Below are positions 8,387 to 19,007 of a DNA stretch of 64,000 bases, piece after piece. The notes under the pieces were generated by a model. That model did not search any database and was not told where the DNA came from. It worked only from the letters and a program-made list of their open reading frames with translations. Origin of the DNA: Bog-756 sp963699345 (lineage in GTDB: Bacteria > Actinomycetota > Acidimicrobiia > Acidimicrobiales > RAAP-2); assembly GCA_963699345.1 (NCBI GenBank), contig CAVOTL010000001.1:186001-250000 (forward strand). Reading direction: 5' to 3'. A program made the translations under genes and the position numbers. Numbering within the stretch: the first letter of the stretch is position 1; the number at the start of each line of letters is the position of its first letter.

Positions 8387-11148
8387 TCACGCGTCGAGGC
8401 CGAGCGCGATGGCGTCGTCCATGGACAGGGATCGGCCCTCGTCGTACGCCACCCGGAACGCCGCTTCGCCGAGGTCGGCCGCCAGCGCGTCGGCACAGGC
8501 GAGGTTGAGGCGGAGGTTGTGCCGCTGCCAGGAGCTGTCGGCCTGCTCCATCAGGGCGTCGGCCGCGCCGAGGAGTCGGGCGGCCAGGTGTCGATTCTGG
8601 CGACGCTGGGCGACGAGCGCGACACCGGCCAGGCCGTACGCCGCGAACGCTCGCGAGCCGGACCGGCGGGCCATGCGGAGCACGACCTGGAGTTCGGCGT
8701 AGGCGGCGTCGATGTCGCCCTCGGCGTGGAGCACCATGGCCCGGGTGTTGCGCAGATGGGCGAGATGCTCCCAGACGCCGAGCGCCATCGTGCGATCGAT
8801 GTAGCGGCGGGCGGTGGCGACGTCTCCGAACTCGAGCGCCCCACAGGCGGCGTTGTTCCCGAGGACGGTCCCCAGGATCCGATTGCCGCACCGCTCGGCC
8901 CGCATCAGCGCTTCGTCGAAGAGCGCCTGTGTCTCGTCGGTGAAATTACTGAAGGCCTCGTCGACCATGTCCGAGGTCCTGACCAGGAGGATGACCAGCA
9001 GCGCGGCGGCGATGTGGCGGTCGTCGTCGAGGGAGCGGGCACGGGCGAGCGCCTCGTCCGCGACGGTCCGCCCCTCCTCGCACGAGTTGACCGCCCACAG
9101 CGCTCCGCCCCGGGTGTAGAGGGCCTCGGTGAGCAGTGCCTCGTCATCGAGCGTGCGGGCGACCCGGACCGCCTCGTCGGCCAGCTCATCGAGCGCCACG
9201 AGCCCGAGCCACATCAGGGTGGGGACGTTCGAGATACTCACCAGGGCCCGGGCCCGGAGGGCCGGATCGACCCCCGAGTCGGCGTCGGTGACGAACGGAA
9301 GGACCACCAGCAGCATCTCGGTGGGCCAGTCGCGACTGCTGGTCCACCAGTACCGTCCGAGGGCGGCGGCGAAGCGCACCGGGCGGTCGGGGGGACCGGC
9401 CGTCGCGACGTGCTCGATGGCCCGCCGCAGGTTGGCGTAGTCGGACTCCAACCGGGCCAACCACCCCAACTCGTCCGGACCCCAGCAGTAGGACGCAGCC
9501 TTCTCGGCCAGCGCGAGGAAGTGGACGGCGTGGGCCTCGGCGACGTCGGCGATCTCGCCCTCCTCCCCATCGACCAGTCGTTCCACGCTGAACTGCCGGA
9601 TGGTCTCGAGCTGCCGGTAACGCCCCGACTCGCTCACCACCAGGCTCTTGTCGACCAGCGATCCGACGAGATCGGCCACGTCGAACGGGTCGATCTCGCC
9701 GAAACCGCAGACCGCCTCGGCTGCGGCCAGGTCGAAGCCGTCGGTGAACCACGACAGGCGCCGGAGTGTCGTCTTCTCCCGTTCGCCGAGCAGCGAGTAC
9801 GACCACTCGACCGTGGCCCGGAGGGTCTGCTGGCGGGGGAGTGCACTCCGGCTCCCTCCGGTCAGGAGTCGGAACCGCTGGTCGAGCCGGTCGTGCACGT
9901 CGGCCAGGGACATCGATCGCAGCCGGGCGGCTGCCAGCTCGAGGGCCAGGGGCATGCCGTCGAGTCGGCGGCAGATCGACACGATCAGCGACACGCCGGC
10001 GTCGTCCATCGGGAGCTCCACGCCGTGGTCGGCCACCCGACCGACGAAGAGCGACACGGCATCGGAGTCCGTGGCCGCCGCCCGCGGTCGTCGGCGGTGT
10101 CGGGCAACGACATCGACGGCACCCGGTAGGTGACTTCGCCCGCGACCCCCAGCGGCTCCCGACTGGTCGCCAGCAGGTGGACCGTCGGGCACCGGCGCAG
10201 GATGGCGTCGGCCAACCGGGCGCAGGCCTCCACCAGGTGTTCGCAGTTGTCCAGCACGACGAGGACGTCCTGGGGCGTCAGGACCTCCAACAGGGTCTCG
10301 ACGTCGGACTGGCCGGGACGGTCGGCGATGCCGAGCGCCTGGCACACGGCGGCCGCCAGGGCGTCCGGGTCGAGCACCGGTGCCAGTTCCACCAACCAGA
10401 CGCCGTCTCCGGAGCCGTCGAGCAGCTCGGCGGCCACCTGGAGGGCCAGTCGGGTCTTGCCCGCGCCTCCGGCGCCGGCCAGCGTCACCAGCCGGTTCGC
10501 CTTCACCAGGTCGCGCACCTCGGCCACTTCGCGGGCCCGGCCGATGAAGCTCGCCGACTGGGCCGGCAGGTTGTTGGCCAGGGCCGGGTTGTCCAGGGAG
10601 CGGAGCGGAGGGAACTCACCGGGCAGGCCGGGAATGGTGAGCTGCACGACCTGCTCCTCCCGGCCGAGGTCCTTCAGGCGGTGGGAACCGAGGTCGAGCA
10701 GCCCCCACTCCCGGGGCAGTCGCTCCCGGACCAGCGACGCCGTCGTATGGGACAGCACGACCTGGCCCCCGTGGGCCGTCGCTTCGAGTCGCGCCGTGCG
10801 GTTGACGGGCGGGCCGAAGTAGTCGCCGTCGCGTTCCTCGCACTCGCCGGTGTGGAGCGCCATGCGGACCCGCAGGGTCGCCCCGTCCGGCCACTCCTCG
10901 GTCTGCAGGGCCAGCTGGGCGCCGCCGGCGGACTCGACCGCGTCCGACGCCGAGGCGAAGGCCGCGCAGAAGGCGTCGCCCACCGTCTTGAAGACGTAGC
11001 CGCCGTGGGACTCGATCGCCTCACGCAGGATGGTGTCGTGACGCTGGAGGGCAGGCGCCATGGCTTCGGCATGGTCCTCCCACAGACGCGTGGAGCCCTG
11101 GATGTCCGTGAAGAGGAGCGTCACGGTCCCACTCGGTACTCCCGCCAT
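8387..11148 (-). CDS. Class III cyclase-STAND ATPase regulator, paralogue A (one frameshift)
   Basis: Large multidomain protein, about 920 residues once a 1-base deletion near 10085-10095 is restored. Order: class III adenylate/guanylate cyclase domain (about 1-170) with metal-binding Asp in 'FTDIQGSTRLWE', the second Asp in 'KTVGDAF', and the N/R pair in 'VNRTARLE'; NB-ARC/STAND ATPase with Walker A 'GAGGAGKTRLALQ' and Walker B 'VLVVLDNCEHL'; winged-helix/TPR-like C-terminus. Actinobacterial relatives often end in a LuxR HTH; none is visible here. The cyclase residues look active. The gene is a tandem duplicate of the next one, with a similar promoter block. The signal and partner are unknown. 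Confidence 0.85.
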
Positions 11149-11154
11149 CGGCAC

Positions 11155-11160
11155 AACCTA
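11155..11160 (-). promoter_or_regulatory. -10 element of paralogue A, leaderless type
   Basis: TAGGTT on the minus strand ends 6 nt before the ATG at 11148, with no ribosome binding site between. This spacing places the transcription start at the start codon. Paralogue B has the same arrangement and closely similar flanking bases. Confidence 0.5.
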
Positions 11161-11210
11161 CCGTCGGCACCCGTGCCTCTGTCGGCAATGGTGCCGCCGG
11201 AGTCGCCGGT

Positions 11211-13963
11211 TCAGGTTGCGCCGGTCACCGTCGGGTCGAGAGCCATGGCGAACGCGTCGTCGGGTGGGAGGGCCCGACCGTCGTCGAACAGGCGACGGAA
11301 CTCGGCGTCGCCGAGCTGGAGCTCGAGGTCGGCGATGCACGCGGCCCGTTTGTCCGCCTCGAGGCGCTGCCAGGACTCACCCAACCGGTCCCTCGTCGTC
11401 TCGGCCGCCCCGAGCAGGGTCGCCGCCCGCGGGTGGTCGCCCCGGGCAGCCGCCACGAGGGCCAGCCCCAGCTGTAAGTACATCGCCTGGGACAGGTCCC
11501 CGGTGCGTCGACAGCGGCGCAGGGCCGGGCCGAGGAGAGCACCGGCCGCGTCCAGGTCCCCTGTCTCCAGTTCGACCAGGCCCAGGTTGCCGGCCGCCAA
11601 CGTGTCGACGCCTCCCACGAGCGCGGTGTTGGCCAGGGACCGTTCGAGGTAGGTGCGGGCTGACCGGAGGTCGCCCACGGAGAGGGCGAGGTTGGCGGCG
11701 TTGTTCTGGAGTTGAGCGGCATTCACCCGGTCGCCACAGTGTTCGGCCCGCAGGATGGCCTCGTCGTAGAACGCGGCCGATTCGACCGGGTCGTCGACGT
11801 CGCCGCACAGCAACCGGAACAACAGACAGTTGGCGACGAGAAAGTCGTCATCGAGCTCTCGGGCCAGGGCGAGCGCTTCGCCGGCGAACCGAGCTCCCGT
11901 CGGGTGGTCGTCCCGTTTCCACCGGTTGGCGCAGTGGGCGCACAGGGCCAACACGAGGCCCGTCCGGTCTCCGGTGGCGCGGGCCAGGGTCACGGCGTCC
12001 ACGGCCAGCGCCTCGGCACGATCGAGGGGGACGAGGCGATCACCCATCAACGCCATGCTCACCCTGGCCCGCACGAGGGTCGCCGGGTCGCCCTCATCGG
12101 TCGCTTCGACGACCGGGAGGAGCAAGAAGAACATGTCGCTCACCCGGTCCACGTCGTGGATCCACCAATACATGAGCAGCGCGGCAGCGAAGCGAACGGC
12201 GTCGAACGGCTCCCGTGCGTCGCGGGTGACGTGTTCGATCGCCCGACGCAGGTTGGCGTGGTCGAAGCGCAACCGGGCGAACCATTCGACCTGGCCGTAG
12301 CCGGTCAGGTGCGGGGCCGCCTCCTCGAGGAGGGCGAGGTAGTGGGCACAGTGGGCGGTCGCGATGGTCGCGGCCTCGGACGGGTCTCGGTCCACGAGGC
12401 GCTCGACGCTGAACTGGCGGATCGTCTCGAGCAGTCGGTAACGACCGGACTCGTTCACCACCAGGCTCTTGTCCACCAGTGAGCCGACCAGGTCGGCGAC
12501 ATCGAAGGGTTCGACGTCACCGAACCCGCACACCGCCTCGGCCGCCGCCAGGTCGAAGCCGTCGACGAAGCACGACAGGCGGCGCAGCACCGTCTGTTCG
12601 GCGGCGTCGAGGAGTGAGTAGGACCACTCGACCGTGGCCCGCAGGGTCTGCTGGCGGGGGAGAGCCGACCGGCTCCCGCCCGTGAGGAGCCGGAACCGTT
12701 GGTCCAGGCGGTCGTGCACGTCGGTGAGCGACATCGATCGCAGGCGCGCCGCGGCGAGTTCGATGGCCAGGGGCATGCCGTCGAGCCGACGACAGACCGA
12801 CACGACCAATGGCAGCGTGGTCTCGTCGAGGCTCAGATCCACCCCCTGGTCGGCCGCCCGACCGATGAAGAGAACCACGGCGTCCGAGTCCCCGGCACCG
12901 TCATCGTCGGATCCGTGGGGGAGCGACAGCGACGGGACCCGATAGATGGTCTCCCCCCCGATGCCGAGCGGTTCGCGACTGGTGGCCAGGAAGTGCACCC
13001 GGTGGCAGCGGCGCAGCACGGCGTCGGCCAACCGGGCACAGGCGTCGACCAGGTGCTCGCAGTTGTCGAGCACGATCAACACGTCCTGGGGTTCGAGCGC
13101 GTCGACCAACGTGTCGCGCTCCGACTGTCCGGGTCGGTCGGCGATCCCCAGCGCCTGACAGACCGCACCGGCCACGGCATCGGGGTCGAGAACAGGAGCC
13201 AGCTCGACGAGCCACACCCCGTCGCCCGAACCGTCGAGCAGCTCGGCTGCCACCTGGAGGGCGAGGCGGGTCTTGCCCGCGCCCCCGCTCCGGCCAGGGT
13301 GACGAGGCGGTTCGCCTTCACCAGGTCGCGCACCTCGGCCACCTCCCGGGCGCGGCCGACGAAGCTGGCCGACTGGGCCGGCAGGTTGTTGGGCAGGGCC
13401 GGATTGTCCAACGACCGCAGTGGTGGGAAGTCGTCGGGCAGCCCGGGAATCGTGAGCTGCACGACCTGTTCCTCCCGGCCGAGGTCCTTCAGTCGATGGG
13501 CGCCGAGCTCGACCAGGACCCATCCCTCGGGCAGGGCGTCCCGGACGAGCACCGCCGTCGACTGGGACAGCACCACCTGGCCGCCGTGGGCGATCGCCTC
13601 CAGCCGGGCCGTCCGGTTGACGGCCGGGCCGAAGTAGTCGCCGTCCCGCTGGCTGCACTCGCCGGTGTGCAGTGCCATGCGGACCTGGATCCGTGCCTCC
13701 GCCGGCCAGTCCTCGGCCTGCAGGGCCACCTGCGCGGCGCCGGTGGCCCCGACCGCGTCGCCGGCCGAGCCGAAGGCCGCGCAGAAGGCGTCGCCGACGG
13801 TCTTGAACACGTAACCGCCATGGGACTCGATGGCCTGGCGGAGGATGGCGTCATGGCGCTCCAGGGCCGGCTCCATCGCCCCCGGGTGGTCCTCCCACAG
13901 GCGCGTGGAACCCTGGATGTCCGTGAAGAGGAGCGTGACCGTCCCGCTCGGTACTCCCGCCAT
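11211..13963 (-). CDS. Class III cyclase-STAND ATPase regulator, paralogue B (one frameshift)
   Basis: Tandem paralogue of the downstream gene with the same architecture: cyclase domain ('FTDIQGSTRLWEDH', 'KTVGDAFCAAF', 'VNRTARLEA'), STAND ATPase, then winged-helix and TPR-like repeats. The frame breaks inside Walker A near 13285: plus-strand GCCCCCGCTCC lacks one G relative to the paralogue. With it restored, 'LAGAG' continues into 'GGAGKTRLALQ' and the protein is about 917 residues. The ATPase and cyclase blocks are nearly identical to paralogue A, but the C-terminal half has diverged, suggesting different inputs. Only 62 nt separate the two genes. Confidence 0.85.
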
Positions 13964-13969
13964 GGGCAC

Positions 13970-13975
13970 AACTTA
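13970..13975 (-). promoter_or_regulatory. -10 element of paralogue B, leaderless type
   Basis: TAAGTT on the minus strand ends 6 nt before the ATG at 13963. The bases between (GTTGTGCC and so on) match those upstream of paralogue A almost exactly, so the duplication included the promoter. Confidence 0.5.
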
Positions 13976-14020
13976 CCGTCCACCCCCGTGGTGGGCCGGA
14001 CCCGGGAATCCGCCGAGCCG

Positions 14021-16191
14021 TCAGGTGCCGGCCGATGTGGCGATGCCCTCCAGGAACTCGACGACCTCGTCGCGGTCGAGCGTCCGCTTCATGGGCGGGA
14101 CCCGCTCGAGCAGCGCCCCGCGGTAGCGGGCGGTGGCGAGGCGACTGTCCAGTACGGCCACCACGCCGCGGTCGTCCGACGAGCGGATCAGGCGACCCGC
14201 TCCCTGGGCCAGCAGCGTGCCCGCCCGGGGCAGGTCCACCGCGCCGAACGCGCCGGGTCCGGCCAGTTCCCGCCGGGCCTCGAGCACCGGGTCGTCCGGC
14301 CGGGGGAACGGGATGCGGTCGATCGTCACCAGACTGAGGGTCCGTCCGGGCACGTCGACTCCCTGCCAGAACCCGAGGGTGGCGAACAGGCAGGCCGACT
14401 CGTCGGAGCGGAAGGCCTCGACCAGGGCCGGCTTGGGCAGGTCGGACTGGCTGAGGATCGGGAAGGGGAGCCGTTCGGCCAGTACCTCGACGGCGGCCCG
14501 CATGGCCCGCCAACTGGTGAACAGGGCCAGGGTCCGCCCGCCGGCCGCGTTGATGAGCACCTCGAGTTCGTCGTGCATGGCCGGCTCGGCTTCGGGTCGG
14601 CGGCGGTCGGGGAGCGAGCGCGGCCACGTAGAGGAGGGAGTGGGTGCGGTAGTCGAAGGGACTGCCGACGTCGATGGTGTCGGTGATCGTCGGCCGGCAT
14701 GCCCAGGCGCTCGGCCAGCCCGATGGGCACGGTGGCCGACGTCAGCACGGCGGTCACCTGGCCCCAGAGCTGCTCGGCCAGGACGGGGCCGACGTCGATG
14801 GGGGAGACCCGCAGGGCCGGGCGTCCGGTTGCCGTCCTCCACCCAGGCCACCTCGCCGTCCCCCAGCAGGGCCAGCCGGGCCAGGTCGGCCGCCAGGTGC
14901 CCGGCCGCCAGGAGCACCCGGTCCCGGCGGGAGCGCTCCCCACTCTCCCCATCGCCACCGTCGCGCTCGGCCCGGCGCAGATGGTCGACCAGGCGGCCGA
15001 CCCGCCCGGTGGCGAGGGCCAGCAGGGTGGCGAGGTCCGGATCGCGCGCCCACGGCCGTGGCCCGGCGCCCGGTGGCGGACCGGGGACGGACGGCCGCGG
15101 TGGCCCTCGCCTTCGGGGCCCGCGGGAGCGGGGCGAGTCCGAGGTCGAGCCCGGCCGGCTCGTCGTCGTCGGCCGTCCGGTCGGTCGTCGGTCGGGGTGC
15201 GGGCGCCGGGCCCGTCGGTGTCGGTGCCCTCGGCCAGGTCGCCGTGGGGCACCCGCCGTCCCGACCACGGCCGGAGCACCCGGTGGAACACGTCGGCCAG
15301 GTCGGCGACGGCCTCGACGGCCCGCGACGCGCCGTCGTCGTCCCCCAGGACCGGACGGGCGGCGGTGGCGAGCGCCCGGAAGCGCCCCGGCCCGACCTCG
15401 AGCCCGAGGCTGTCGGTCATCACGTCCTCGACCTCGTGGGCCTCGTCGAAGATCACGACCTGGTGGTCGGGCAGCACCGCCCCCCACTGGCCAGGTGGGC
15501 GCCGTAGAGGTGGGTGTTGACCACCACGACGTCGGCGTCGGCGGCCCGGGCGCGGGCGTCCTCGGCGAAGCAGTCCCGACCGGACGGACAGCGGAAGGCC
15601 CCCGGGCACTCGCGGGCGGTGGTCGACACCATGGCCCAGGCCCGGAAGTGGGGCTCGAAGGGGAGCTCGGCCCGGTCGCCGGTGACGGTGTCGTTCGCCC
15701 AGCGGACCAGGCTCCGTACCTGGTCGGCGACCGTCGCCGGGTCGGACGTGTCCGTGTCGCCCCCCGGGGTGAGGCTGTCGTCGGCATCGGGCGGGTCGGC
15801 CGATCCGGCCGTCATGCGTCAGCTGGCCGGCGGTGCCCGCCACCTCGCTCACCCGCTGGCGGCAGACGTAGTTGGAGCGCCCCTTCAGGACGGCGAACGT
15901 GAGTCCGTGGTCGGTGGCCGCCGCCACCTGGGGCAGGTCCTTGTCGGCCAGCTGGTCCTGGAGGGCCTTGGTGGCCGTGGCCACCACCACCTTCTCGCCG
16001 GACAGGGCGGCGGGCACGAGGTAGGCGAGCGACTTGCCGGTGCCGGTGCCGGCCTGGACGACGAGGTTCCGGCGTCGGAGCAGGGCGTCGGCCACCGCGG
16101 TGGCCATCTCGACCTGCCCGGGCCGGGACTCGCCGCCCCCCGGCAGGCCGGCGGCCACGCGGGCCAGGGTGGAGGAGACCTCGTCGGGCAT
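14021..16191 (-). CDS. dinG: DinG/YoaA-type ATP-dependent DNA helicase, broken by several frameshifts
   Basis: Superfamily 2 iron-sulfur helicase of the XPD/DinG group, acting in DNA repair. The start is clear (MPDEVSSTLARVAAGLPGG), with Walker A 'QAGTGTGKSLAYLVPA', candidate FeS cysteines in 'NYVCRQRV' and 'RECPGAFRCPSGRDCF', the DEAH box 'VIFDEAHEVEDV', and a C-terminal helicase part 'ALFTSWRAMRAAVEVL' and 'GFWQGVDVPGRTL'. These blocks lie in different frames, with switches near 15825, 15490, 15100-15200, 14825 and 14620-14700. Corrected length is about 720 residues, normal for the family. The number of breaks is higher than in any neighbour, so a decaying pseudogene cannot be excluded. Confidence 0.8.
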
Positions 16192-16259
16192 CCGCCGACA
16201 CTACCGGCCGGGTCGGACGGCCCGGATGGCATCGACGGGCGCCGCGTGACGCCCCGGGG

Positions 16260-17019
16260 TCAGTGCCACTCGACGAACAGGACGATCGACACCCCGACGC
16301 CGACCAGCACGATGCAGGCGCGCAGCACGGACGGTCGGGAGCCGGCGACCGTAGTGTCCGCCGAGCTGGCCGCCGATGGTCGACCCGAGGGCGATGAGCC
16401 CCGCCACCGACCACGAGACGTGGGAGAAGAGCACGAAGACGACGGCGGCCACCCCGTTCACGAGCAGGGCCAGCACGTTCTTGGTGCCGTTGAGCCGCTG
16501 CAGTCCGTCGTCGATGAAGATGGCCAGCAGGCTGATGAGGATGACCCCCTGGGCGGCGCCGAAGTAGCCGCCGTAGACGCCGGTCAGGAACACGCCGACC
16601 AGCAGCAGGGGGCCGCCGTGGAGCTGGCGCTCGCCCCGTCCCGCCAGCCAGGCGCTGATCCGGGGCTGGACGGCCATCAGCACGGCGGCCAGCAGGACCA
16701 GCGCCGGGATGGCCGCCTTGAACACGCTGGACGGCAGGGCCAGGAGCAGGACCGCACCGGTGATCCCTCCGGACAGCGACGCCGCGCCGAGCGTGACCAG
16801 CCGGGACCGCTGGCCGTCGAGCTCGCGACGGTACGCCACCACGCCGCTGGCGCTCCCGGGCACGAGGCCGACGTTGTTGGAGACGTTGGCGAGGACCGGC
16901 GGGTAGCCGAGGGCGAGCAGGGTGGGGAAGGTGATCAGCGACCCGGAGCCGACGATGACGTTGATCGTCCCGGCGGCCAGCCCGGCACCGAAGATGGCCA
17001 GGGCGGCCCACGGGGTCAT
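16260..17019 (-). CDS. TauE/SafE family sulfite/anion exporter-like permease (frameshift near 3' end)
   Basis: A membrane protein of about 250 residues with seven to eight hydrophobic helices and the family features 'GAGLAAGTINVIVGSGSLI' at the N-terminus and 'GVYGGYFGAAQGV' in the second half. Members export or import sulfite, sulfoacetate and related anions; the substrate here is unknown. Near 16345 one extra base shifts the frame. In the corrected frame the protein ends with a last helix and 'FVEWH' at the TGA ending at 16260, while the uncorrected frame runs to 16201 with a charged tail. Divergent from uppS. Confidence 0.82.
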
Positions 17020-17135
17020 GGGGAGGGTCTAGTCGGCGCCACACCCCCGCTCAACCACCGGGACCCCGCCCGGCGCGCCACGCCGGGCCCGCCGGCCCCG
17101 GGGCCGGTCGGCACGACCGGACGCAGGCGAGGGGA

Positions 17136-17141
17136 TAGGTT
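17136..17141 (+). promoter_or_regulatory. -10 element of uppS, leaderless type
   Basis: TAGGTT ends 6 nt before the GTG at 17148, with no clear ribosome binding site other than AGGG adjoining the start. It is part of the repeated TANNNT-spacer-start pattern of this window. Confidence 0.5.
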
Positions 17142-17147
17142 CGCAGG

Positions 17148-17915
17148 GTGCACGATGATCGACAGGACGCCGACGGCGGGCCCGAGCGGGACGAGGTCCT
17201 GACCGCCGCCGACGTCGCCGACGGTCCGATCCCCGTCCACGTCGCCTGCGTGATGGACGGCAACGGACGGTGGGCGGCCCGACGGGGCCTGCCCCGGACC
17301 GAGGGCCACGCGGCCGGCGAGGCGGCTCTGCTGGACGCCGTCGAGGGTGCGCTCGAGCTGAACATCCCGTGGATCACCATGTACGCGTTCTCGACCGAGA
17401 ACTGGCGCCGTCCCCCCGAGGAGGTGCGCTATCTGATGGGGTTCAACGAGAGCCTCCTCATGCGCCGCCGCGACGAGCTCAACGACAAGGGCGTCCGCAT
17501 CCGCTTCGCCGGCCGGCGCGACTGGCGCGTGCCCAAGCGGGTGCTGAAGCGCATGGACGAGTCGATCGAGCTGACGAAGCACAACCGGCGCTGCACCCTG
17601 ACGATGGCCTTCAACTACGGCGGTCGGGCCGAGATCGTCGACGCCGTCCGCGACCTGGTGGCCGACGGGGTGAAGCCGGACAAGGTCACCGAGAAGGCCA
17701 TCCGCTCCCATCTCTACTTCCCCGACCAGCCCGACCCCGACCTGGTGATCCGGACGTCGGGCGAGCACCGCATCTCCAACTTCCTGCTGTGGCAGCTGGC
17801 CTACAGCGAACTCGTCTTCACCGAGGTCCTCTGGCCGGACTTCCGCCGGTCCGACCTCTTCGCCGGGGTGCGCGACTTCCAGCGCCGCCAACGCCGGTAC
17901 GGAGGCGTCACCTGA
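17148..17915 (+). CDS. uppS: Isoprenyl transferase (undecaprenyl/decaprenyl diphosphate synthase)
   Basis: Cis-prenyltransferase making the polyprenyl diphosphate carrier for cell-wall precursors. The catalytic motif 'MDGNGRWA' contains D37. Other conserved blocks are 'AFSTENWRRP', 'FNYGGRAEI' and 'DLVIRTSGEHRISNFLLWQ', and the length (255 residues) is normal. The GTG at 17148 is supported by the -10 element 6 nt upstream. Downstream lie a small membrane protein and recO, a common uppS-recO neighbourhood in Actinobacteria. Confidence 0.95.
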   Translation: MHDDRQDADGGPERDEVLTAADVADGPIPVHVACVMDGNGRWAARRGLPRTEGHAAGEAALLDAVEGALELNIPWITMYAFSTENWRRPPEEVRYLMGFNESLLMRRRDELNDKGVRIRFAGRRDWRVPKRVLKRMDESIELTKHNRRCTLTMAFNYGGRAEIVDAVRDLVADGVKPDKVTEKAIRSHLYFPDQPDPDLVIRTSGEHRISNFLLWQLAYSELVFTEVLWPDFRRSDLFAGVRDFQRRQRRYGGVT

Positions 17916-17951
17916 TGGGGCCGCGACCACGTCCGCGACGACGCCGGTGGG

Positions 17952-18266
17952 GTGTGGATCAAGACCGCCTGGGTCCTCGGCCTGCTCGTCTACGCCGGCG
18001 TGCTGGTGACCTGGCACGCCGGGTTCACGGCCGCCACCCCGTTCGTGGTCATCCCGCCCGTCCTCGTCATCATGATCGGGGCGGGCAACCTGCTGAGCGG
18101 GCGGAGCAGCCGCCGTGCGCCCGCAGTTCAACCGGCCCGATCCGGTGCCGCTCCCGCCGCTGCGCGGTCGGCGCCGTCCCCCTCCGCCTCCGTCCCGACG
18201 GTCGGGCCGGACGGACCCGACGGCTCCGACGGCGCCCCGGCCGGGGGGCCCGGCCCCGGGCGATGA
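17952..18266 (+). CDS. Small membrane protein with Pro/Ala/Ser-rich tail
   Basis: Hypothetical protein of 104 residues: two hydrophobic helices (about 5-22 and 28-46) and a disordered tail rich in Ala, Pro, Ser and Gly. No family is recognised. It lies 36 nt after uppS and overlaps the recO start by 4 nt, which supports real translation as part of an uppS-X-recO operon. A start at GTG 17952 is assumed. Confidence 0.6.
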   Translation: MWIKTAWVLGLLVYAGVLVTWHAGFTAATPFVVIPPVLVIMIGAGNLLSGRSSRRAPAVQPARSGAAPAAARSAPSPSASVPTVGPDGPDGSDGAPAGGPGPGR

Positions 18267-18988
18267 CGCAGTTCCGCGACCGGGGGGTGGTGCTGCGCAC
18301 CATCCGCCTGGGCGAGGCGGACCGGATCGTCACCCTCATGACCGAGCACCACGGCAAGGTGCGGGCCGTGGCCAAGGGCGTGCGCCGCACGACGTCGAAG
18401 TTCGGGTCCCGGCTCGAGCCGCTGAGCCACGTGGCCCTGCTCGGCTGGCAGGGCCGGGGCGATCTCGACACCATCAACCAGGTCGAGGTCATCGACACCT
18501 TCCGAGCCGTCCGCGAGGACCTGGACCGGATGTCGGCCGCCCTGTCCATGCTCGAGGTGGTCGACCAGGTGGGTCAGGAGCGCCACGCCAACCCCCGCCT
18601 CTACGAGATGTGCGTGCGGGCCCTGGCCGCCCTGGCCGAGCGGGACTCACCCATGGTCGCCCCGGCCTTCTTCCTCAAGGTCCTCGCCCTCGAGGGCTCG
18701 GCCCCCTTCCTCGACGGCTGCGTCTCGTGTGGCGAGGAGGACGACGGGCAGCTGGTGGCCTTCGACATCGTGGAGGGCGGGGTGCTGTGCCGGGCCTGCC
18801 GCCGGGGCCGACCGCTGTCGCCCGAAGGCCTCGACCTGCTGCGCCGCACCCTCGGTGGGGGCCTGTCCGGGGTGCTCGCCGAGCCGCGGTCGGTGGTCAC
18901 CGACGAGGTGACGGCCCTGGCCACCGAAGCCACCGAGGCCCACCTCGACCGTCGGCTCCGGGCGGTGCGGGCCGGCCAGGTCTCCTGA
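18263..18988 (+). CDS. recO: DNA repair protein RecO
   Basis: RecO mediates RecA loading onto SSB-coated DNA in the RecFOR pathway. The 241-residue protein has the N-terminal OB fold ('RDRGVVLRTIRLGEADRIV', 'GKVRAVAKGVR') and the C-terminal zinc-type cysteine cluster in 'CVSCGEEDD' and 'CRACRRGRPL'. ATG 18263 overlaps the previous reading frame. The photolyase gene follows after 19 nt, placing two DNA repair genes together. Confidence 0.93.
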   Translation: MTQFRDRGVVLRTIRLGEADRIVTLMTEHHGKVRAVAKGVRRTTSKFGSRLEPLSHVALLGWQGRGDLDTINQVEVIDTFRAVREDLDRMSAALSMLEVVDQVGQERHANPRLYEMCVRALAALAERDSPMVAPAFFLKVLALEGSAPFLDGCVSCGEEDDGQLVAFDIVEGGVLCRACRRGRPLSPEGLDLLRRTLGGGLSGVLAEPRSVVTDEVTALATEATEAHLDRRLRAVRAGQVS

Positions 18989-19007
18989 ACGCGTCCGGGG
19001 TCGACCG

